DNA of 36,987 nt from a virus: positions 1 to 36,987 of IMG/VR virus record IMGVR_UViG_3300030107_002918; one strand, written 5' to 3'. Shown piece by piece: positions 33,209-36,987 of the stretch (the stretch's first letter is position 1; the number at the start of each line of letters is the position of its first letter). The position numbers and the translations under genes are program-made. The notes under the pieces are model-generated. The model made no database searches. It worked only from the letters and a program-made list of their open reading frames with translations, and had not been told where the DNA came from.

Positions 33209-34093
33209 TTATCCTATACTTTGGTTTTCTTTCTTTTTATTTTCGTCGTTTATAGTTGATGTAGCGGTACCACTACCTTCAATTATATTAGGCGCTGTTG
33301 CGTCTGTTGCTTCAGCGTCATTTTCACCAGCATTAGCTTCTTCTTGTATTTTAATTTTATGCTCTCTTGCCTTTTTCATTGATTCAACTTCCGTAATTTT
33401 TGCTTGATTTACCGCTAGTTGACTTTCGTGCATCTCTTGCTTTTGTTTAGCGTTTTGAAGATCTTTAGCATCTTGTTCGGTTTTTGTTTTAGTCGCTAGT
33501 TGCGCGGTCTCTTTATCTTTTATATTTTGAGCATATTGCTTGTGTAATTCACTACCATCCTTTCTACCATCACCAGCTATAACAGCCGCCGCATCTCTAA
33601 AGTGAGCTTCTACTTTCATGGCCTCACCACTATCGTGGTGGTCTTTAAATCTTTGCCACAAGCTTTTCTTTTCTGGTTTTGATTCTTCTTTTTGAATACC
33701 TCCCATTGTTTTGGTATCTTTAGCCTCATGCATTCCAGCCTCTTCTGGAGTTTTTGTTACCGCTTCAGTACCTTCAGGTCTAGAAGAAGTATTTGTTTCT
33801 CCAACTTTTTCTCTTTTGCCTGTTTCTGGATTTTCAGTAACTATATCTAGTTTTTTAGGTTCTACTTTTTCAGTTTTAGACTCATCTATTTTAATCACCT
33901 TTTTATCAGCATCTGGGGCTTTTATATCTTTAGTCTTGCTTTCGCCTCCTAAGCCGTCACCACCTAGTATATCCATAAAACCTTGTTTAGCTGGGCTAGT
34001 ATATAACATAGGTCCTTTAGCATCAACACTGTGTTCTGAAAACTTATTACGTTTGAAGTTAGTACTTCCGTCACCAAATTTTAATTTTCCCAT
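33209..34093 (-). CDS. Lys/Glu-rich, coiled-coil protein with SPAKQ segment
   Basis: 294 residues. The N-terminus (MGKLKFGDGSTNFKRNKFSEHSVDAKGPMLYTSPAKQGFMDILGG) is the only ordered-looking part. After it comes a 120-residue Lys/Glu/Thr-rich stretch, then a helix (SLWQRFKDHHDSGEAMKVEAHFRDAAAVIAGD), then coiled coil (KDLQNAKQKQEMHESQLAVNQAKITEVESMKKAREHKIKIQEE) and an Asn/Glu-rich end. SPAKQ recalls the SSPLKQ of the S74-protein module. It is probably a structural or scaffold-like virion component, but no known family is visible. Confidence 0.5.
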   Translation of the reverse strand: MGKLKFGDGSTNFKRNKFSEHSVDAKGPMLYTSPAKQGFMDILGGDGLGGESKTKDIKAPDADKKVIKIDESKTEKVEPKKLDIVTENPETGKREKVGETNTSSRPEGTEAVTKTPEEAGMHEAKDTKTMGGIQKEESKPEKKSLWQRFKDHHDSGEAMKVEAHFRDAAAVIAGDGRKDGSELHKQYAQNIKDKETAQLATKTKTEQDAKDLQNAKQKQEMHESQLAVNQAKITEVESMKKAREHKIKIQEEANAGENDAEATDATAPNIIEGSGTATSTINDENKKKENQSIG

Positions 34094-34094
34094 T

Positions 34095-34535
34095 TTATCT
34101 ATCTTTATCTTTTATCATATCATCTATAGCTTTGTTATAAACTTTATCTGTATATGATTTATTTTTATAAAACACACTTCTCTCTGACACAGGTAAATCC
34201 TCTTCACCAAGAAGTATTCTGTAAATTCTACTTATCATTTGAGAACATTTCCATGAGGTTTTAAATATAGAGTACATTATAGTAGTTCTGTTTCTATGTC
34301 TCCATACATCGATCCAACCTTCACTTCTTAATCTGTCCCATCTTGCTTTATCCCATGAATATGTATAAATACCGTCAATAAAGTCTTGTCGTGTAAATCT
34401 TCCTTTACAATCTAAATAAATTAATAATTCTAAGTCTGCGTCTTTTAACCCGTAAGTTTTACAGACCCACTTTCTAGTGAGCCTGTAATACTTAAGGATA
34501 TTCATGTCACGCAAATCTTGCGCGGTTAATCGCAT
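34095..34535 (-). CDS. Winged-helix (MarR-like) DNA-binding protein
   Basis: 146 residues. The region KDADLELLIYLDCKGRFTRQDFIDGIYTYSWDKARWDRLRSEGWIDVWRHR is a helix-turn-helix with a following wing: LELLIYLDCKGRFT as helix 1-2, DKARWDRLRSEGWI as recognition helix, then the WRHRNRTTIMYSI beta wing. The N-terminal MRLTAQDLRDMNILKYYRLTRKWVCKTYG and the C-terminal YKNKSYTDKVYNKAIDDMIKDK are helical and look conserved in Flavobacteriia phage proteins as I recall. Lying inside the late block, it could regulate late transcription or recognise packaging DNA; the sequence cannot decide. Gaps to both neighbours are 1-3 bases. Confidence 0.6.
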   Translation of the reverse strand: MRLTAQDLRDMNILKYYRLTRKWVCKTYGLKDADLELLIYLDCKGRFTRQDFIDGIYTYSWDKARWDRLRSEGWIDVWRHRNRTTIMYSIFKTSWKCSQMISRIYRILLGEEDLPVSERSVFYKNKSYTDKVYNKAIDDMIKDKDR

Positions 34536-34538
34536 TTA

Positions 34539-34913
34539 CTATGAATCAATAGTAATAGCTACTGCTGAAATAGTAGGCATGCCAGCTGCTGTAACACTAT
34601 TTGTTAAATCCACAACAGTATGCATAACACCACCATGAGGATGTGCTTTAAATAATGAAGCAATAGCGTTGGCTATTTGTTGGCATTTATGACCATTTAA
34701 ATCTGCTTGATCATCAAGTACTGTTGAAGAATTCAAGTGTGTTAATCTAACTTTATCAACACCATCACCAACGCCAGTTTGTCCTTCAAAGTAAATATCT
34801 GTAGTTGTAACACTAACAGGGTCTACACCAATAAATCTTGACATAGGCCACATTGCAGCGTCGCCTGTTGCATCCGCTCCATCTCCGTCTGCGAAGTATA
34901 AGTAATTTTCCAT
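34539..34913 (-). CDS. Paralogue A of a small virion-type protein
   Basis: 124 residues. The layout is YLYFADGDGADATGDAAMWPMSRFIGVDP, then TDIYFEGQTG, a variable loop, NGHKCQQIANAIASLFKAHPHGGVMHTVVD and a short beta end. It matches the next gene up (34940-35377) in this order: YFA, the MxPxSxFxGxxP block, a strand, a helix IASLF/LASIM, then xxxHxGVIxVxD, so the two are paralogues. Small proteins of this kind recur next to virion genes in marine phages; I recall no experimental role. A capsid decoration or fibre role is possible. It has a 26-base gap below the paralogue and no Shine-Dalgarno. Confidence 0.6.
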   Translation of the reverse strand: MENYLYFADGDGADATGDAAMWPMSRFIGVDPVSVTTTDIYFEGQTGVGDGVDKVRLTHLNSSTVLDDQADLNGHKCQQIANAIASLFKAHPHGGVMHTVVDLTNSVTAAGMPTISAVAITIDS

Positions 34914-34939
34914 TTTTTAAATATTTTTTAAGTTAATAA

Positions 34940-35377
34940 TTATGAGATAGCAACTCCTGAAACTAAACCATTGAATTCTTTGTGGTAAACCGCTGCTTTT
35001 GCACCGAATTTAGCTGGAGAGTATGAAGTACCAGAACCACCTGTTGCAGTTGTTAATTCTTTAGCCTCAGTAGTTTCAGCATCAGCAACAACAATAACAC
35101 CAGCATTTGCTTTATGTGGATTAGTGTTCATTATAGAAGCTAAAGCTGTCATAACTGTTTTGTGAGTATCTGTGTCTATTGTAAGAGCTACAGTAACAAC
35201 AGAATCATCACCTTTAGAATTTTTAAAAAATAACGAAAGACCAGTGTCACCCGTTGGATTAGCACCTAAATAAGCGCTAGCAGGAACCATAATTGCCTCC
35301 TGAGTTGTTTCTACCGCTGCTTCAGCGAAATAAAGAAAAGGTCCTTTCGCAGCAATATCATTAAAACTTTTTGCCAT
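34940..35377 (-). CDS. Paralogue B of a small virion-type protein
   Basis: 145 residues. It reads MAKSFNDIAAKGPFLYFAEAAVETTQEAIMVPASAYLGANPTGDTGLSLFFKNSKGDD, then SVVTVALTIDTDTHKTVMTALASIMNTNPHKANAGVIVVADAE and a Thr/Gly/Ser-rich end. It shares a fold plan with the 124-residue neighbour but has about 20 extra C-terminal residues and a longer N-terminus. It is rich in Ala/Thr/Val and low in charged residues, as in strongly expressed virion proteins. It is the first gene after GroES, with a 69-base A/T-rich leader and no clear promoter. The function is unknown. Confidence 0.6.
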   Translation of the reverse strand: MAKSFNDIAAKGPFLYFAEAAVETTQEAIMVPASAYLGANPTGDTGLSLFFKNSKGDDSVVTVALTIDTDTHKTVMTALASIMNTNPHKANAGVIVVADAETTEAKELTTATGGSGTSYSPAKFGAKAAVYHKEFNGLVSGVAIS

Positions 35378-35446
35378 AATTTTGTTTTTTTAATTAATAA
35401 TTTGTTTTTGTTTTTAAGTTTAAGGTTTATGGATTATGGTTTGGGC

Positions 35447-35704
35447 TTAATCTACTAGAACAACGTCACCATCACGAATAACTCTATAAAGATCGTCTTT
35501 CCATGATATGTCGTGTCCAGCGTGTTTATCGTAATATATCGTATCACCATCTTTTAATCCTTCAACTAAATTACCACACGATATTATTTTTGCTTTTAAG
35601 TACCTATTGTCAGTGTCAGTATCATCTGTCATTATAAGGCCAGCAACCTTTTTAGGTTCTGTTTTTATTTTATTTATTATTATATATCTATTGATCGCTT
35701 TCAT
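35447..35704 (-). CDS. groES: Phage-encoded co-chaperonin GroES
   Basis: 85 residues. It has the GroES order: strand NRYIIINKI, mobile loop (GLIMTDDTDTDNR) with a hydrophobic LIM tripeptide where GroES has IVL, LKAKIISCG, LKDGDTIYYDKHAGHDI (the GD.V.YDK.AG pattern), then WKDDLYRVIRDGDVVLV as the last strands. About ten residues shorter than E. coli GroES (97), as in many phage co-chaperonins. It would cap the GroEL ring encoded just upstream. It overlaps groEL by 17 bases, so translation is probably coupled. The order groEL then groES is the reverse of the bacterial operon. Which capsid or tail proteins depend on it is unknown. Confidence 0.85.
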   Translation of the reverse strand: MKAINRYIIINKIKTEPKKVAGLIMTDDTDTDNRYLKAKIISCGNLVEGLKDGDTIYYDKHAGHDISWKDDLYRVIRDGDVVLVD

Positions 35705-36987
35705 TCATTCTCATATTTGAAATTACACAATCTGCAGATATAATAGTTGATACTACGCTTACTGCGTTTTTTAATGCTGACTTAGTTACAAGTACTGGAT
35801 CTATTATTCCAGATTTAACCATATCAACTTCTTCGTTAGTTACAACATTAACGCCTAATCCCTTTTTAGGTCTTGGACTAGTTTGCTCCAAACCAGCGTT
35901 AGCTAATACGGTGTGAAACGGAGCTGTTATAGCTTTGAGTAGTATCTCTTCACCCACCGCGTTAGCGGTGATTTCCTGCGAGGCGTTTAATAATGCGACA
36001 CCACCACCTGGAACAATACCTTCCTTAAGAGCTGCTTTAGTAGCGTATATAGCGTCTTCAACTCTATCTTTCTTTTCTTTTAGTTCTACTTTTGAATCTG
36101 CACCTACTTTAATAACACCAACACATCCAGAAAGCATAGCTAATCTTTGTTGATGTTTTTTCTTGAGAAAAGGGTTTTTATCTTCTTTGTCTATTAACTT
36201 TTGTATACCTTTAACTCTATCTTTTAATTCTTCACTCGGTATATCAATAGTTAATACAGTATTTTTATCGTCTGTTATTGATGTATATGCTTCGCCTAAA
36301 CAATCAACATCTATTAAATCAAGATCATCGCCTAGTTCTTCGTTCATTATTGTAGCCCCAGTTAAAAACGCAAAGTCTTCACACGTGTCTATTTTAGTAG
36401 GACCAAAGCCTGGTAAGTCAATAATATTAACTTTTATATTGCCTTTTATCTTGTTCATTAATAAAGCAGCTTTTACTTGCTCTTCTACAGGCGCTACTAT
36501 TAACAACGATCTTTTATTTTTTATAACGTGCTCTAATACTTTTTGTATTTTTCTTATATTTGATATTTCAGAGCCAACTATAAGAACTAAAGGATTATCA
36601 AGTTCGCATATTTGCTTATCTTTATCGGTTACAAAGTGTGGGGATGTAAGTCCTGAATCTACTTGGACGCCGTCAACTATCTCGACGTATGTTTGTTCAG
36701 TTGGAGACTCTTCCATTAATACCACGCCATCTTTACCTACTTCAGTATAAGCTTCCGCTATAATCTTTCCTAGCTCTTCATCATTGTTACAGCTAATTGA
36801 ACTAACAGATTTCAGCATGTCGCCCTCGATCTTGACAGAAATCTTATCCAGGTAATCGTTTACTTTATCAAGTCCAGACTTAATACCGTCTTTAACTTGT
36901 CTAATAGTTACATTTTTTTCTCTACTATTAACTTCTTTTAGTAAAGATTCAGCAAGGACGGTAGCTGTAGTAGTACCGTCACCTGCC
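35688..36987 (-). CDS. groEL: Phage-encoded chaperonin GroEL (N-terminus outside window)
   Basis: 432 residues are visible. The first, AGDGTTTATVLAES, is the GroEL ATP-site signature (D87 GTTT in E. coli), so about 84 N-terminal residues lie beyond the edge. An inner ATG at 36818 is not the real start. Apical-domain features are VDGVQVDSGLTSPHFV and LIVGSEISNIRKIQKVLEHV; the equatorial return has VEDAIYATKAALKEGIVPGGGVALL, whose Asp matches E. coli D398 (ATP hydrolysis). The C-terminus ends MRMNESDQ with no GGM repeat tail. The expected total is about 516 residues, close to but shorter than bacterial GroEL (548). It probably folds head or tail proteins with the neighbouring GroES. Being in a compact phage gene block, it is a viral copy rather than the host gene. 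Confidence 0.9.
   Translation of the reverse strand, partial: AGDGTTTATVLAESLLKEVNSREKNVTIRQVKDGIKSGLDKVNDYLDKISVKIEGDMLKSVSSISCNNDEELGKIIAEAYTEVGKDGVVLMEESPTEQTYVEIVDGVQVDSGLTSPHFVTDKDKQICELDNPLVLIVGSEISNIRKIQKVLEHVIKNKRSLLIVAPVEEQVKAALLMNKIKGNIKVNIIDLPGFGPTKIDTCEDFAFLTGATIMNEELGDDLDLIDVDCLGEAYTSITDDKNTVLTIDIPSEELKDRVKGIQKLIDKEDKNPFLKKKHQQRLAMLSGCVGVIKVGADSKVELKEKKDRVEDAIYATKAALKEGIVPGGGVALLNASQEITANAVGEEILLKAITAPFHTVLANAGLEQTSPRPKKGLGVNVVTNEEVDMVKSGIIDPVLVTKSALKNAVSVVSTIISADCVISNMRMNESDQ

Noticed and set aside
33711-34157. Plus-strand 148-residue frame
   Set aside because: It spans two minus-strand genes that fit the collinear block; its Ser/Pro-rich composition reflects Lys/Glu-rich coding sequence read backwards.
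35378-35446. Promoter in the 69-base gap after groES
   Set aside because: I saw no clear Bacteroidota-type TAnnTTTG box with a spaced upstream TTTG or TTG; the A/T-rich bases alone are not evidence.
36163-36750. Plus-strand 195-residue frame opposite groEL
   Set aside because: It is antisense to a clearly conserved GroEL frame, is Ser/Thr/Ile-rich as shadows of coding DNA are, and has no recognisable motif or leader.
35688-36818. GroEL starting at the ATG at 36818
   Set aside because: The frame continues upstream to the window edge with AGDGTTTATVLA and other GroEL residues, so the true start lies outside the window.
1-36987. tRNA genes, integrase, transposase or attachment sites
   Set aside because: Inter-gene gaps are too short or lack cloverleaf potential, and no protein matches a recombinase or transposase; nothing supports a prophage border here.

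Overview
This window is part of an AT-rich, tailed double-stranded DNA phage genome, or a viral contig. It carries the late (virion morphogenesis and probably lysis) block. Every gene I accept lies on the minus strand, so the block reads from right (position 36987) to left (position 1), with gaps of a few bases or short overlaps. No stretch of 300 bases lacks a gene, the longest gap being about 86 bases. I found no tRNA, CRISPR array, integrase or insertion sequence. The likely host is a marine member of Bacteroidota (flavobacteria-like). The reasons are: (i) almost no gene start has a Shine-Dalgarno sequence, only A/T-rich leaders; (ii) tail proteins carry many copies of the GCTD..NY..DDGSC cysteine repeat common in marine Bacteroidota surface proteins; (iii) the TerL, portal, capsid and connector proteins look, from memory, like those of crAss-like phages and other short-tailed Bacteroidota phages. 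The last point needs profile searches.

Layout from right to left: a chaperonin GroEL cut by the window edge, with an overlapping GroES (35447-36987). Two paralogous small proteins and a winged-helix protein follow (34095-35377). Next is a run of small accessory proteins (31282-34093): a Lys/Glu-rich protein, an HEMKH zincin-like protein, a Cys-rich zinc-ribbon-like protein, a two-helix holin and a probable virion protein. Then come small genes, a protein that looks like two GroES folds in tandem, and a possible small terminase (29937-31254).

The packaging and head module holds TerL, portal, scaffold-like protein and major capsid protein (22608-29937). It ends in a strong intrinsic terminator. 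Beyond it are a 285-residue conserved protein, a hairpin and a 52-residue gene (21448-22521). The connector and tail module (8032-21435) contains two connector-like proteins, a tail protein apparently split over two ORFs (382 and 2713 residues), and further virion proteins. At the left are a GNAT-like acetyltransferase, an 840-residue protein in which an S74 self-cleaving chaperone domain is fused in frame to a second module, and a very large protein (more than 1653 residues) with a Gly-rich hydrophobic segment and an HEISH zincin motif. It runs off the left edge and is probably an ejected internal virion protein.

The genes together make, fold, fill and tail a capsid. The most unusual points are: the phage's own GroEL/GroES pair plus a possible tandem-GroES protein; an S74 domain in the middle of a protein; a KSSPLK tag shared by three large virion proteins; the split tail gene with a 14-unit Cys-repeat array; and the terminator placed just after the capsid gene.
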